Of a DNA stretch of 64,000 bases, positions 9,044-19,363 are shown one piece after another. Source of the DNA: Streptomyces sp. NRRL S-455 (lineage in GTDB: Bacteria > Actinomycetota > Actinomycetes > Streptomycetales > Streptomycetaceae). The translations under genes were made by a program, and so were the position numbers. Location of the stretch: contig NZ_JOCT01000010.1 in NCBI RefSeq assembly GCF_000717875.1, forward strand, positions 62,001 through 126,000, written 5' to 3'. Below the pieces are notes generated by a model. It was not told the DNA's origin and did not search any database. It saw only the letters and a list, made by a program, of their open reading frames with translations. How positions within the stretch are numbered: position 1 is the stretch's first letter; each line of letters begins with the position of its first letter.

Positions 9044-9533
9044 CGGACCCCTGACCTGTGTCTCGGCGGGGAGGGCGGAGTGGTGCGGCCCAGGAGAGCC
9101 GGCGCCGGACGGGCCCCCCGACTCGGCCGGCTGCGCCTTCCAGTAGGCCGAGCGCAGTGCCCCCCGTCAAGCCCTCGTGGGCTGTTTCGCCCCGCTGGGC
9201 CGGTTCCTGCGGAAATCCAACGGAAAGCGCCGTCCTCCGCGAGACCGCTCCGGTGATCAGCCCGGGAGCCTACTGGCGCGTCCACGGCGACGTACCGCAT
9301 TCACGCCCGGCTCCTCCTCGTCCCGGGGCGGGCATGGTGGGCGGACCGCGTGCGGAGGGCCGCGTACGCTACCGGTGGCTCTGCCCCGGGGGGACCTTCA
9401 CGTCTGACGGGCTCGCCGACGGGGGAGGCATCCGGGACGGCGGTGGCCGAGCCGATCCGTCGGCGGGCACCATATTGCTGGGCCGGGCGCGGTCTCGAAG
9501 GCCGCCCGCGCCGGCCTTCGAGCGGAGGAAGAG
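9044..9533. other. Gene-free stretch between divergent genes
   Basis: About 490 bases separate the small exported protein from the diacylglycerol kinase-like gene. I see no convincing coding, no strong hairpin and no clear sigma-70 promoter. The region presumably holds the promoters of both divergent transcription units. Confidence 0.4.
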
Positions 9534-10883
9534 ATGGCATCGGCGATGAGCGACCGGTATCACCGCCGGCAGAGATGGGCGGCCCGTGGAGCCCTGGCCG
9601 CGGTCGCGCTGGCGGCGCTGCTGCCGCTGGTGTCCGGCGGTCTGAGAGGAGTGCTGCTGCTCCCGGTCGGCATCGCGGGCCTCGCCCTGACCGCGGCCGC
9701 GCTCTGGTGGGTGCTGTCCCGCCGGGGACCGGCACGCATGGCGGCGGCCACGCTGGCCGCCGTCACCCCCGTCGCCGTCATCACCCTGTTCGCGATAGCC
9801 GATCTGCTCTGGGTCGTCGTCTCCGCGCTGCTGTGGTGCCTCGCGGTGTGGAGCGGCCGCTACGCGCTGCGCAGCACGGGCCTGCGCCCGGTCCGGGTCA
9901 GGGAGTACCGCACGCCACCGCCGCGGCGCCCCTTCCTCCTGCTCAACCCGCGCTCCGGCGGCGGCAAGGTCGAGAAGTTCGCCCTCCAGGAGAAGGCGGA
10001 GGCACTGGGTGCCCGAGTCGTCCTGCTCGACCCGGAGCGGCACCAGGACGTCACCGCGCTGGCCCGGGCGGCAGTGGCCGACGGAGCCGACCTGCTGGGC
10101 GTCGCGGGAGGCGACGGCACCCAGGCTCTGGTCGCCGCCGTCGCGGCGGAGCACGGCCTCCCGTTCCTCGTCATCTCGGCAGGCACCCGCAACCACTTCG
10201 CCATGGACCTGGGCCTGGACCGGGACGACCCGTCCACCTGCCTCGACGCGCTCACCGACGGTGTCGAAGTCCGCGTGGATCTCGGATTCGCCGACGATCA
10301 CCCCTTCGTCAACAACGCGTCGTTCGGCGTGTACGGAGCCGTCGTCCAGAGTCCCGGCTATCGCGACGACAAGGTGGGGGCGGCGCTGGAGCGGCTGCCC
10401 GAGCTGCTCACCCGGCAGACCGGCCCGCGTCTGACGGCCCGGGCCGACGGCACCACCATCGCCGATCCACAGGCCATCCTGGTGAGCAACAACCCGTACC
10501 GCATGGACGATCCGTTCGGCTTCGGCCGACGCGAGCGGCTCGACTCCGGGACGCTGGGCGTGCTCGCCGTTCGTGTGGACAGCGCCGTGGACGCGGCCGA
10601 ACTCCTGTTGTCCCCGCGCCCGGAGGGGCTCACGGTGCTCACCGCCCAGCACGTCGTCGTCCAGGGCGACGAACCGCAGCTGGACGTCGGCCTGGACGGC
10701 GAGGCGCTCACCCTGACCGCTCCCGTGCACTGCCGCATCGCACGCCGGGCCCTGCGCGTGCGGGTGCCCCGCGACCGTCCCGGAGTTCCCGAGGCGCCAC
10801 CGCGCCTGGACTGGCGCCGGCTGCGCAAACTCGCGGCCGACGTCGGCCGTACCGCCGCACCCTCACGCTCCTGGCGCCCCTAG
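9534..10883 (+). CDS. Membrane-associated diacylglycerol/lipid kinase family protein
   Basis: 449 residues. The N-terminal 110 residues contain three or four hydrophobic helices (about 18-35, 38-60, 70-90 and 91-106). The DAGK catalytic domain follows from about residue 133, with the nucleotide-binding signature FLLLNPRSGGG at 134-144, GGDGT at 192-196 and AGTRNHFAMDLGL from 216. The family phosphorylates lipids such as diacylglycerol or related polyprenoid and sphingoid substrates using ATP. The asparagine in the last motif is where typical members have GTxND. The ATG at 9534 follows GCGGAGGAAGA with good spacing. A strong hairpin lies just downstream at 10906-10944. Confidence 0.88.
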   Translation: MASAMSDRYHRRQRWAARGALAAVALAALLPLVSGGLRGVLLLPVGIAGLALTAAALWWVLSRRGPARMAAATLAAVTPVAVITLFAIADLLWVVVSALLWCLAVWSGRYALRSTGLRPVRVREYRTPPPRRPFLLLNPRSGGGKVEKFALQEKAEALGARVVLLDPERHQDVTALARAAVADGADLLGVAGGDGTQALVAAVAAEHGLPFLVISAGTRNHFAMDLGLDRDDPSTCLDALTDGVEVRVDLGFADDHPFVNNASFGVYGAVVQSPGYRDDKVGAALERLPELLTRQTGPRLTARADGTTIADPQAILVSNNPYRMDDPFGFGRRERLDSGTLGVLAVRVDSAVDAAELLLSPRPEGLTVLTAQHVVVQGDEPQLDVGLDGEALTLTAPVHCRIARRALRVRVPRDRPGVPEAPPRLDWRRLRKLAADVGRTAAPSRSWRP

Positions 10884-10905
10884 CGGGGGATCGGCCTCTG
10901 CTGCG

Positions 10906-10944
10906 CGAGGCCCCCCGTACCGTTTCGCGCACGGGGGACCTCGC
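10906..10944. terminator. Bidirectional hairpin terminator
   Basis: A 14-bp stem (GCGAGGCCCCCCGT pairing with ACGGGGGACCTCGC, one mismatch) around an 11-base loop. It lies between the converging lipid kinase-like and ABM genes. There is no T-tract, as is usual in Streptomyces. Confidence 0.75.
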
Positions 10945-10961
10945 ACGGGTGTCGCCGGGTA

Positions 10962-11288
10962 CTACGCGCCCTTCGGGCCCGCCTGCTGCACGACCTCGAA
11001 GGACCAGAGAGTCGAGTCGCTCGCCGCGGGCCTGGGCCGCTCGCCTCCCTGGCCGCCACCCTGGTGCGCGGCCTTCATCGGCCCTTCCATCCAGGCCTGG
11101 AACGACTCCTCGTCACGCCACCGCGTGTAGACGAGGTAGGTGTCGGTGCCCTCCACCGGGCGGAGGAGCTCGAACCATTCGAACCCGTCGGAGCTCTCCA
11201 CGGTGTGCGCACGGGAGGCGAACCGCTTCTCCAGCGTCTCCCGCTGCTCGGCGGGCACGGTCAGCACGTTGATCTTGACTACGCTCAT
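10962..11288 (-). CDS. Antibiotic biosynthesis monooxygenase (ABM) domain protein
   Basis: A 108-residue single-domain protein. VVKINVLTVPAEQRETLEKR, then DGFEWFELLRPVEGTDTYLV and WRDEESFQAWM, match the ABM dimeric ferredoxin-like fold. Despite the name, most such proteins are small heme-degrading, quinol-oxidising or uncharacterised monooxygenases, so a specific reaction cannot be assigned. The ATG at 11288 stands alone upstream. It is transcribed away from the lipoprotein gene's 3' end region on the same strand and may follow it. Confidence 0.82.
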   Translation of the reverse strand: MSVVKINVLTVPAEQRETLEKRFASRAHTVESSDGFEWFELLRPVEGTDTYLVYTRWRDEESFQAWMEGPMKAAHQGGGQGGERPRPAASDSTLWSFEVVQQAGPKGA

Positions 11289-11351
11289 GGCCCCATCTTG
11301 CCCGACGGCACATCTGCGCAGGCTAAGTGCCCACCTCGGAACGCCTGAGGT

Positions 11352-12236
11352 TCAGCTCCGGCCCTTGCCCTGCTTGCCCTGTTCCAGGGCCTTGCCGGTC
11401 ATGTCGGTGACCTGTCCGGCCGGGGGCGCGTCCGCCTCCAGCTCGGTGCCGAAGTCGGTGAACTCCATGACGGTGCGCACGGTGACCTTCTGCGGCGAGG
11501 ACGAGGCGTCAGCGGAGGACCGCTGCTCCGACGGCGGGGCCTTGAGCGTCATGTCGATCTGCTGACGGCGCATGCGGCCCTCGTCGTCGAGCCACACGTC
11601 CATCGGCAGGGCCGGGCCGACCTGCCGGCGCAGCGTGTCACCGCCCGGCAGCTCGGCGACGTCGACGGAGACGCGGTAGTGCGTGGTCCGCACCCCGTCG
11701 ACCGTCGCCGTGCCCTTCCTGGTCACGTCCTTGTCGGTGATCGCCTTCGCGTACGCCGCGGACCGCGCCGGGTCGCTCATGGACTGGTCGCCGGTGCCCT
11801 GCCGGTCGGCGACCTTCCCCAGGTCGATCTTGATCCAGGGCTTGCCGCCCGGCGCCTGCCCCTTCGGCATCTTCTGGTACAGCACCTGATCGACCACGCG
11901 CTGCTCGATCCGCTGCCCCCGCACCGTGAGTGTCATGACGCTGTCGCCGTCGTCCAGGTCCACGGCACCCTGCCCGTTCGCCGACTCGGAGGCGCCCTGG
12001 GCCGAGGTCTGCACCCGCAGCTTCACCCGGGCGGTGTCCTCCTCGGCGGTCTTGTCGTAGGCCGAGCGCACCGCCCGCGTGCCCTGCTCCTGCGCCCCGG
12101 CGCCCGGCTTCGCCGAGGAGCCCCGCGCATCGTCTCCCGTGCCCCCGTCGTCGCCGCAGCCGGCCAGCATCGTCCCCGCCAGGACGCCGGTGACACCTAA
12201 GGCACAGACCCTCCTGCCGTAACCTGCCCTGCCCAT
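11352..12236 (-). CDS. LolA/LppX-like lipoprotein
   Basis: A 294-residue lipoprotein. The signal peptide ends in a clear lipobox, TMLAGC, with the acylated cysteine at residue 27, followed by an acidic Gly-rich linker. The mature domain has VKLRVQTSAQG, DSVMTLTVRGQRIEQRVVDQ, KPWIKIDLGKV, TRKGTATVDGVRTTHYRVSV and LPMDVWLDDEGRMRRQQIDM, the repeated strand pattern of LppX/LprG/LolA-type folds that carry or sense lipids at the outer face of the membrane. The start at 12236 has GAGGAGAGGAG upstream. The C-terminal Lys/Gly-rich tail is probably disordered. The specific ligand is unknown. Confidence 0.85.
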   Translation of the reverse strand: MGRAGYGRRVCALGVTGVLAGTMLAGCGDDGGTGDDARGSSAKPGAGAQEQGTRAVRSAYDKTAEEDTARVKLRVQTSAQGASESANGQGAVDLDDGDSVMTLTVRGQRIEQRVVDQVLYQKMPKGQAPGGKPWIKIDLGKVADRQGTGDQSMSDPARSAAYAKAITDKDVTRKGTATVDGVRTTHYRVSVDVAELPGGDTLRRQVGPALPMDVWLDDEGRMRRQQIDMTLKAPPSEQRSSADASSSPQKVTVRTVMEFTDFGTELEADAPPAGQVTDMTGKALEQGKQGKGRS

Positions 12237-12352
12237 CGAACCAGCTCCTCTCCTCAAGTGTGAGTGTGACCCAAGTGCCCATGCCGGACATGAACACACT
12301 TGTCTGCTGGAGGAGTTGGGCTCCGGGGCCCCGCGGTGGGCCCGCGGCCAGG

Positions 12353-12499
12353 TCAGCGGCGACCGCGCAGCCTGCCGAGCAGGCGCTGCGCCTGGGCTCG
12401 CTTGCGGGGATCCGCGGCGGCCCGCCGCGCCTCCGCGATGGCCCGCTGCCCCTGCGGGGTCCGGGCGAACTGCTTGATGCGATTCAGAATGCCGGCCAT
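12353..12499 (-). CDS. Small basic conserved-type protein, 48 residues
   Basis: A short reading frame that is easily missed. The ATG at 12499 has GGAGGG seven bases upstream, an excellent site. The translation begins MAGILNRIKQFARTPQG and continues QRAIAEARRAAADPRKRAQA, ending in LLGRLRGRR. It is highly basic and almost entirely helical in appearance. The GC-rich third positions and strong ribosome site support translation. I cannot name a function; the amphipathic, Arg-rich nature would suit nucleic-acid or membrane association. Confidence 0.7.
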   Translation of the reverse strand: MAGILNRIKQFARTPQGQRAIAEARRAAADPRKRAQAQRLLGRLRGRR

Positions 12500-12638
12500 G
12501 ACGCACCCTCCTGCATGTCCTGACGTCGTCCTGTCTGTGGCTCGCCTACCCCTTCGACGACGTGCTCAGGCCTCCGCACGGCCGGACGGTGCGCGACCGA
12601 ACGTGTTTGCCGCCGGAGTCAGAGGCAAGGCGGTGTCC

Positions 12639-13067
12639 ATGACGGAAGAGAACAAGCGCACGAATCAGAAGCCGACCACGAGCCAGACGACCCAGACCAA
12701 GGCGCGTCGCGCCGCGGACAAGGCGAGCGCGTCGACATCGCAGGCCGCGAAGCGCACGGCGGGGAAGGCCGATGACGCGGCGTCAGCGGTCAAGTCCGGC
12801 GCCGAGCGTTCCGCCGAGACGACGTCGGCGGCCGTGCAGACCGCGGCCAAGGGCGTGGAGACGGGCCGCCAGGCGGTCGTCGCGGCCTCGGGCCACGTCG
12901 CGGCCACGGCCAGGACGGCCTGGACGGTCATCGCCCACCGCAAGCTCGTCGCCGCGGGCGTCGGCGCCGGCCTGACCGCCCTGAGTGCCGCGTCGTACGC
13001 GGTGGGACGCCGCGCGGAACGCCACACGTACGGGCCCCTCACCCGGATGACCGGCGGGCGGATCTGA
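12639..13067 (+). CDS. Ala/Lys-rich helical protein with C-terminal membrane segment
   Basis: 142 residues, unrecognised. The first 100 residues are Ala/Thr/Lys/Ser-rich repeats ([20 protein letters not shown] and similar), resembling LEA-like or histone-like disordered helices. They are followed by a hydrophobic segment around 112-130 ([20 protein letters not shown]) and a short RRAER tail. That arrangement fits an envelope- or nucleoid-associated protein anchored by one C-terminal helix. The ATG at 12639 is preceded by AAGG; a GTG two codons upstream could also serve. Divergent from the 48-residue protein gene with about 140 bases between. Confidence 0.65.
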   Translation: MTEENKRTNQKPTTSQTTQTKARRAADKASASTSQAAKRTAGKADDAASAVKSGAERSAETTSAAVQTAAKGVETGRQAVVAASGHVAATARTAWTVIAHRKLVAAGVGAGLTALSAASYAVGRRAERHTYGPLTRMTGGRI

Positions 13068-13306
13068 CGACGGCGAGGGCGCTCGGCCCTGCGCCCGCGA
13101 GGCCGGCAGGGTGGCGCGGCGCATCACCGGACGTCCCGGTGGTCCGCCGCGCCGCCTCGTTTCCGGTCACGGACGCGGTCCCCGCGGTCGTCGCGTGGCC
13201 TGGCCCACATCCGGCCCTCACCCCCGTGCCCCTCTCGCGCGTCACCACGGGGACGAGGAAGGATGTGACCGCACACGAAGGATCAACTCATGCGGAGGAG
13301 CGGGCC

Positions 13307-14947
<1,641 letters not shown>

Positions 14948-15005
14948 GCCCGGGCACCGCCGTACGGGACACTGGAGGAAGATCCGACCCGGGAAGGACC
15001 GTCAC

Positions 15006-15293
15006 GTGATCATCTTCGGCACCAAGGGGTACCTGTACCAGCTGGCGATACTGACGCTGGTGTGCGGCCAGTGCGGCAACCCGGCCGCCCACACGCTCAG
15101 GAAGCGCGTCACGAAGTTCACGCTGTTCTTCGTGCCGCTGTTCCCGATCTCGACGAAGTACCTGACCCAGTGCACCTTCTGCGGGGCGGAACAGAAGGTG
15201 ACCAAGGAACAGGCGGAGCAGTTGCAGGCCCAGGGAGCGGGCGGCCAGGGCGGCCAGACGTACGGGCAGCCGGAGCAGACGCACCGGTTCTGA
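15006..15293 (+). CDS. Zinc-ribbon membrane-associated protein
   Basis: 95 residues. After a hydrophobic start (MIIFGTKGYLYQLAILTLVC) come two CxxC pairs, CGQCG at 20-24 and CTFCGA near 56, which would form one zinc ribbon split by a hydrophobic stretch (FTLFFVPLFPIST). The C-terminus is a Gln/Gly-rich tail. This is the common actinobacterial zinc-ribbon family with no assigned function. The GTG at 15006 follows GGAAGGACCG with good spacing. It lies 58 bases downstream of the phosphoglucomutase gene and may be cotranscribed. Confidence 0.78.
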   Translation: MIIFGTKGYLYQLAILTLVCGQCGNPAAHTLRKRVTKFTLFFVPLFPISTKYLTQCTFCGAEQKVTKEQAEQLQAQGAGGQGGQTYGQPEQTHRF

Positions 15294-15319
15294 TCCGGTC
15301 GTCCCGGAGGGCGAGGCGC

Positions 15320-15811
15320 TCAGCCGGTCGTGAGTGCCTCGTCCGTCAGCCCCAGGTGCCGCCGGAAGGCGCCCCACCCTGGTCCGTCAACCGCACGACG
15401 CGAGAGCCGTCGCCGTCCACGAGCCAGTACGCCTCCAGAGCACGGTGGAACAGGGCGGCGGCCAGCGCCCCCCGCCAGATGCGGCCTCCGCTCCGACCGG
15501 TCCAGACAGGTACGCACATGCGGACGGTGCGCCACTCCTACGTCCGCGATCCCGGCCCTCGTCAGCCATGCCGCGCCGTACCCGGTGAGCGCAGGGCCGG
15601 GCTCCCAGGACAACAGCCCGCGAGCGGTCATGGCGTCGGTGATCGCCACGGCGAGGTGCCGACAGGCGGCGGCGAGCGAACGCACGGGGACGAGCCGACG
15701 GGGCACCCTCGCCGCGAGCGCCTCGATCATCTCCGCGACACCGGGGTCCGCCAGACGCACGTAGCGATGCCGGCCCCGCCGCTCCTCCGTGAGCGCGCCC
15801 CCTGATTCTTG
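15320..15811 (-). pseudogene. ArsR-family regulator remnant: truncated and twice frameshifted
   Basis: The minus strand encodes the winged-helix end and effector part of an ArsR-type repressor: GALTEERRGRHRYVRLADPG, then GLLSWEPGPALTGYGAAWL and CLDRSERRPHLAGAL. The first half of the HTH domain is missing; upstream of about 15802 the frame is unrelated. Two indels break the rest. One extra G sits in the run near 15468-15474, and one G is missing near 15377; correcting both restores HRALEAYWLVDGDGSRVVRL and GWGAFRRHLGLTDEAL. The intact neighbour at 15864 is a flavin reductase, often found next to such regulators. The lost N-terminus argues for a genuine pseudogene. Confidence 0.72.
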
Positions 15812-15863
15812 CCCTCCGACCCTTCGACGGGCGCCGAAACGTCCGGCCCATAGCGTCCTGGGC

Positions 15864-16493
15864 ATGACGACTGACACCCACCGAGTGATCCGGCCCAGCA
15901 TTCTCTACTTCGGCACGCCCGTGGTCCTGTTGACCACCGAGAACGACGACGGCACCGCCAATCTCGCTCCGGTCTCGTCCGCGTGGGCCCTGGGGCAGCA
16001 CGTCGTCCTGGGTGTGGGCAGCGAGAGCCAGACGGTGCGCAACCTCGCGGAACGCCCGGAGCTCGTGATCAACGTCGCCTCGCCGGAACTCTGGGAGCAC
16101 GTGGAACGCCTCGCACCGCTCACCGGCGCCGGCCCCGTGCCCGAGGCCAAGCGGGGGCTGTACCGGCACGAGCGGGACAAGTTCGCCGCTGCCGGGCTCA
16201 CGCCGGCCGCCTCCGGCCTCGTCGGGCCGCCACGCGTCGCCGAGTGCGCCCTCCAGCTGGAGGCACGGGTCAGCGCGCTGACGCCGGGCGGGGCGGGCCT
16301 CTTCTTCAGCGTCGAGTGCGAGGTCCTGCGCGTCCACGCCGCCGAACGCGTCGTCGTGCCCGGCACCCATCACATCGACCCCGCCGTCTGGAGTCCCCTC
16401 ATCTACAACTTCCGCCACTACCACGGCCTGGCCCCCGAGGTCGGTCACGGCTTCCGCTCGGAAACGGCCCTGGCCGCCACCTCCGCGGCCTGA
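15864..16493 (+). CDS. Flavin reductase-like domain protein
   Basis: A 209-residue protein of the flavin-reductase/DIM6-NTAB split-barrel family, which binds FMN and reduces flavin or acts on small substrates. Visible features are RPSILYFGTPVVLLTTEND, TANLAPVSSAWALGQHVVLG, a basic-aromatic RNLAERPELVINVASPELWE and an RVAECALQLEARV strand. The family's usual partner is a two-component monooxygenase, and the nearest candidates here are distant. The ATG at 15864 is immediately downstream of the decayed ArsR gene in divergent orientation, so the remnant regulator may once have controlled it. Confidence 0.82.
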   Translation: MTTDTHRVIRPSILYFGTPVVLLTTENDDGTANLAPVSSAWALGQHVVLGVGSESQTVRNLAERPELVINVASPELWEHVERLAPLTGAGPVPEAKRGLYRHERDKFAAAGLTPAASGLVGPPRVAECALQLEARVSALTPGGAGLFFSVECEVLRVHAAERVVVPGTHHIDPAVWSPLIYNFRHYHGLAPEVGHGFRSETALAATSAA

Positions 16494-16655
16494 CAGGGAC
16501 AGCTGCGTGGCCGGGCTCATTCCGCTCCCGTTCCCGGGCGGGCACCGATCCGTGTGGCTACCGGAAGATCTCGGGTACTCGTCGTCGCAGCGGGCCCGGA
16601 CCTGAATGGGCCGATGGGCCTCCAGTAGTCGATCAGGGAAAACGGAGGCATACAG

Positions 16656-17135
16656 ATGAGCACCGTCAAGGAAACCGTGGAAGTCGGCGTGCCCGTCCAC
16701 ACCGCCTACAACCAGTGGACCCAGTTCGAGGAGTTCCCGAACTTCATGGAGGGCGTCGAGGAGGTCAGGCAGCTGGACGACCGCCACAACCACTGGACCA
16801 CCAAGATCGGCGGAGTGCGGCGCGAGTTCGACACCGAGATCGTCGACCAGCTGCCCGACGAGCGCGTCACCTGGCGCACGACCAGCGGAGACACCCATCA
16901 GAGGGGCTCGGTCCGCTTCGAGCGCGTGGACGACACCCATACGAGGGTGGAGCTGGTGATGGACGTCGAGCCCAGCGGAGTCGTGGAGAAGGCAGCGGAC
17001 ATGATGGGCACGATCGACCGCCGGATCAAGGGCGACATGAAGCGCTTCAAGCAGTACATCGAGGAGCGTGGAGCCGAGTCCGGCGCCTGGCGTGGACGTA
17101 TCCAGCCGGGCGGCGGCAGCGGCCCCACCTTCTGA
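16656..17135 (+). CDS. SRPBCC (COQ10/cyclase-like) family protein
   Basis: A 159-residue START-like helix-grip protein. The N-terminal VKETVEVGVPVHTAYNQWTQ and FEEFPNFMEGVEEVRQLDD, then TRVELVMDVEPSG and the long C-terminal helix, match the SRPBCC/coenzyme-Q-binding group common in Streptomyces stress or envelope regulons. These proteins bind hydrophobic ligands in a central cavity; no catalytic assignment is possible. The ATG at 16656 follows ACGGAGGCATAC. A perfect palindrome terminator lies 20 bases after the stop. Confidence 0.85.
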   Translation: MSTVKETVEVGVPVHTAYNQWTQFEEFPNFMEGVEEVRQLDDRHNHWTTKIGGVRREFDTEIVDQLPDERVTWRTTSGDTHQRGSVRFERVDDTHTRVELVMDVEPSGVVEKAADMMGTIDRRIKGDMKRFKQYIEERGAESGAWRGRIQPGGGSGPTF

Positions 17136-17155
17136 CACCCACGGCCCCGCTCTCC

Positions 17156-17189
17156 GGACCCGGCCTCCACCATGGTGGAGGCCGGGTCC
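17156..17189. terminator. Perfect 34-bp palindromic terminator
   Basis: GGACCCGGCCTCCAC is followed after CATG by its exact reverse complement, giving a 17-bp self-complementary arm on each side. It lies 20 bases after the SRPBCC gene and would act on either strand. Confidence 0.8.
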
Positions 17190-17367
17190 GCCTGTGTTCC
17201 GGTGTCCAGGATGCGGAGAGCGTGTGGCGATTCGGCCATCTCTCTGACATGCACCTGTCCAATACGGTCTCCCGGTGGCACGCTGCCCTCTGACTGCGCG
17301 CAGTGGCAGCCCTGCGTGACCGGGTGGATGACCCCACCACCCGGCCCCCACAGCAGAAGGAGACCGC

Positions 17368-18372
17368 GTGATAGGCAGACCCCGTAGCCCTCGTTTGTCC
17401 GGCGGCACCCGCGTTCGCCGCACCGTCCTCGGCGCCCTCGCCGGGGTCGCCGCACTGCTGGCGACCGGAGTCACCGCCACGCCGGCGGGCGCCGCGCCGG
17501 AGCCCGGAGCGGTGGCGCCCTCGGCGCAGGAACGCGCCCTCGCCTTCTGGACCCCGCAGCGGATGCGCGAGGCCACCCCCCTCGACGTCCTGTCCGTCGA
17601 CCGGTCCGACGTGCGGACAGCGGCACCCCGCAAGGGCCAGGCGACCGTTGTGGCACCGAGCGCACCCGCCTCCGCCGTGGGGCCCCTCGCCTTCCCGCAC
17701 GGCGGCGGCCCCTGGTCCGGAGGCGGAGCGGTGACCAAGACCGCCGGACGCGTGTTCTTCACCTACCAGGGGCGCACCGCCTCCTGCTCCGGCAACGCCG
17801 TCACCAGCGCCAACAAGAGCACCGTGATGACCGCCGGCCACTGCGTGAAGCTGGAAGGGGCCTGGCACACCAACTGGGTGTTCGTCCCCGGCTACCACGA
17901 CGGGCAGCGGCCGTACGGCACCTGGACGGCGGCCAAGACCCTCTCCACACCGCAGTGGACGGCCGGCGAGGACATCAACTACGACATCGGCGCGGCCGTG
18001 GTCGCCCCGCTGGACGGCAAGAAGCTGACCGACGTGGTCGGCGGGCAGGGGCTGGCCTTCAACACCGGCTACAACAAGGCCATGTACGCCTTCGGCTTCC
18101 CGGCCGCCGCGCCGTACGACGGCGAGAAGTTCATCTACTGCAGCGGAACCACCTTCCGGGACTTCCTGCTGTCCAGCGACCACGGTCTGACCTGCGACAT
18201 GACCGGCGGCTCCAGTGGAGGCCCGTGGTTCACCCAGTTCGACGAGGCGACCGGGACCGGCCTGCAGTCCTCGGTGAACAGCTTCAAGTACAACTTCCTG
18301 CCGAACGCCATGTACGGCCCGTACTTCGGCGCGGACGCACAGAACCTGTACCAGAGCGCGCAGTCGTCCTGA
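17368..18372 (+). CDS. Secreted trypsin/V8-like serine endopeptidase
   Basis: A 334-residue exported protease. The long basic signal peptide ends around residue 43 (ATPAGAAPEP), and a propeptide-like region runs to about 115. The catalytic triad is visible: His in TAGHC (about 154-158), Asp in YDIGAAVVAP (about 208) and Ser in GGSSGGPWF (about 279-287). CSGNAV and LTCDMTG carry the cysteines of the chymotrypsin fold. It cleaves proteins outside the cell; specificity is not obvious. The GTG at 17368 has AGAAGGAG upstream. It stands alone, flanked by terminators. Confidence 0.9.
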   Translation: MIGRPRSPRLSGGTRVRRTVLGALAGVAALLATGVTATPAGAAPEPGAVAPSAQERALAFWTPQRMREATPLDVLSVDRSDVRTAAPRKGQATVVAPSAPASAVGPLAFPHGGGPWSGGGAVTKTAGRVFFTYQGRTASCSGNAVTSANKSTVMTAGHCVKLEGAWHTNWVFVPGYHDGQRPYGTWTAAKTLSTPQWTAGEDINYDIGAAVVAPLDGKKLTDVVGGQGLAFNTGYNKAMYAFGFPAAAPYDGEKFIYCSGTTFRDFLLSSDHGLTCDMTGGSSGGPWFTQFDEATGTGLQSSVNSFKYNFLPNAMYGPYFGADAQNLYQSAQSS

Positions 18373-18387
18373 GCCACCGGCCGCCAG

Positions 18388-18431
18388 GGGCCGGGTCCTT
18401 CCTCCGAGCCGTGGGGGAGGGGCCCGGCTCC
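18388..18431. terminator. Probable terminator between convergent genes
   Basis: GGGGCCGGGTCCTTCCTCC can pair with GGGGAGGGGCCCGGCTCC around a short loop, with one or two bulges. It lies between the serine protease and the converging LLM gene. Confidence 0.5.
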
Positions 18432-18472
18432 CGGTCGCTCGGGCGACGGCCGACCCATGGTGCAAGGACCCC

Positions 18473-19255
18473 TCAGCCGGTCGCCTCGGCGAGCAGCCCC
18501 ACCTGCTCGAGCCCCGACGCCGCGGGAACGAAGATGAGCTCGTCACAGCCGGCGGCTGCGTACGCGGCGGTGTATGAGGCGACCATCTCCGCGCTCACCG
18601 CGGCACCCGCCGCGATCTGCGCGGCAGCCTCACCGGGGAAGCCGTAGTAGTGCCGGAGGTAACCGTCCGCGTGCGCCCGGGCGTCCGGGCCGAGCGCGAA
18701 ATAGGCCAGCGCCAGCTTGCCCGGCGCGCCGGCCCGCCCCGCTTCCTTCCACGCGGCAGCGACGCCGACCGAGGCCTCAGCGAACATCTCCGGCGTGCCA
18801 CCGCCCATCCAGCCGTCGGCCAGCCGGGCCACCCGCCGGAAACCGGCCGGGGTCCCACCGCCCAGGACGAGCTCGGGACCACCCTCACGCCCGGGTTCCG
18901 GCCCGATCGCCCCGGCGAACCCGCGTTCCTCGCCCGACCAGACGCGTTTCATCTCCGCCAGCTGTTCCTCCAGCCGACGCCCCCGGCCTGCCGTGGGCAG
19001 TCCGCTCGCGGCGTAGTCGTCGTCGCGCCAGCCCAGCCCGACACCGAGCACGAATCGCCCTCCGGAGAGCCGGTCGAGGGAGGCCGCCTGCTTCGCCAGC
19101 AGCGCGGCGTTCGTGTACAGCGGCCCCAGCAGCACACTCGTCGTCAGCCGGATCCGGCTGATGACCGCCGCCGCCGCACTCAGTGCGACCAGCTCCTCAT
19201 TCCCCGGGTACACCAGTCGCCCGATCGTCCCGAGCGTGCTGAACTCCGGCCCCAC
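18473..19255 (-). CDS. LLM-class oxidoreductase, N-terminally truncated
   Basis: 260 residues of a luciferase-like (F420- or FMN-dependent) TIM barrel. FSTLGTIGRLVYPGNEELVA, SRIRLTTSVLLGPLYTNAAL, SLDRLSGGRFVLGVGLGWR and DYAASGLPTAGRGRRLEEQL match a subgroup in which the GFSSLGTIGRLVYPGYEELV block normally starts some 30-40 residues into the protein. Here the GTG at 19255 opens only three residues before that block, so the first beta strand and helix, which help form the cofactor pocket, are absent. The start also lacks a good ribosome site. The sequence just upstream is the 5' region of the P450 gene, so truncation may have come with a rearrangement there. Probably non-functional, or altered. 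Confidence 0.7.
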   Translation of the reverse strand: MGPEFSTLGTIGRLVYPGNEELVALSAAAAVISRIRLTTSVLLGPLYTNAALLAKQAASLDRLSGGRFVLGVGLGWRDDDYAASGLPTAGRGRRLEEQLAEMKRVWSGEERGFAGAIGPEPGREGGPELVLGGGTPAGFRRVARLADGWMGGGTPEMFAEASVGVAAAWKEAGRAGAPGKLALAYFALGPDARAHADGYLRHYYGFPGEAAAQIAAGAAVSAEMVASYTAAYAAAGCDELIFVPAASGLEQVGLLAEATG

Positions 19256-19363
19256 CCGTTGTCAACCGGGTGTGACGTAGTGATCATCGAGGGGTGGAGT
19301 TCCGCGACCGCGCCGTGGGCATGCATCGATCGTTTGTCGCCCCCACAAGGAGTGAAACCGGCC

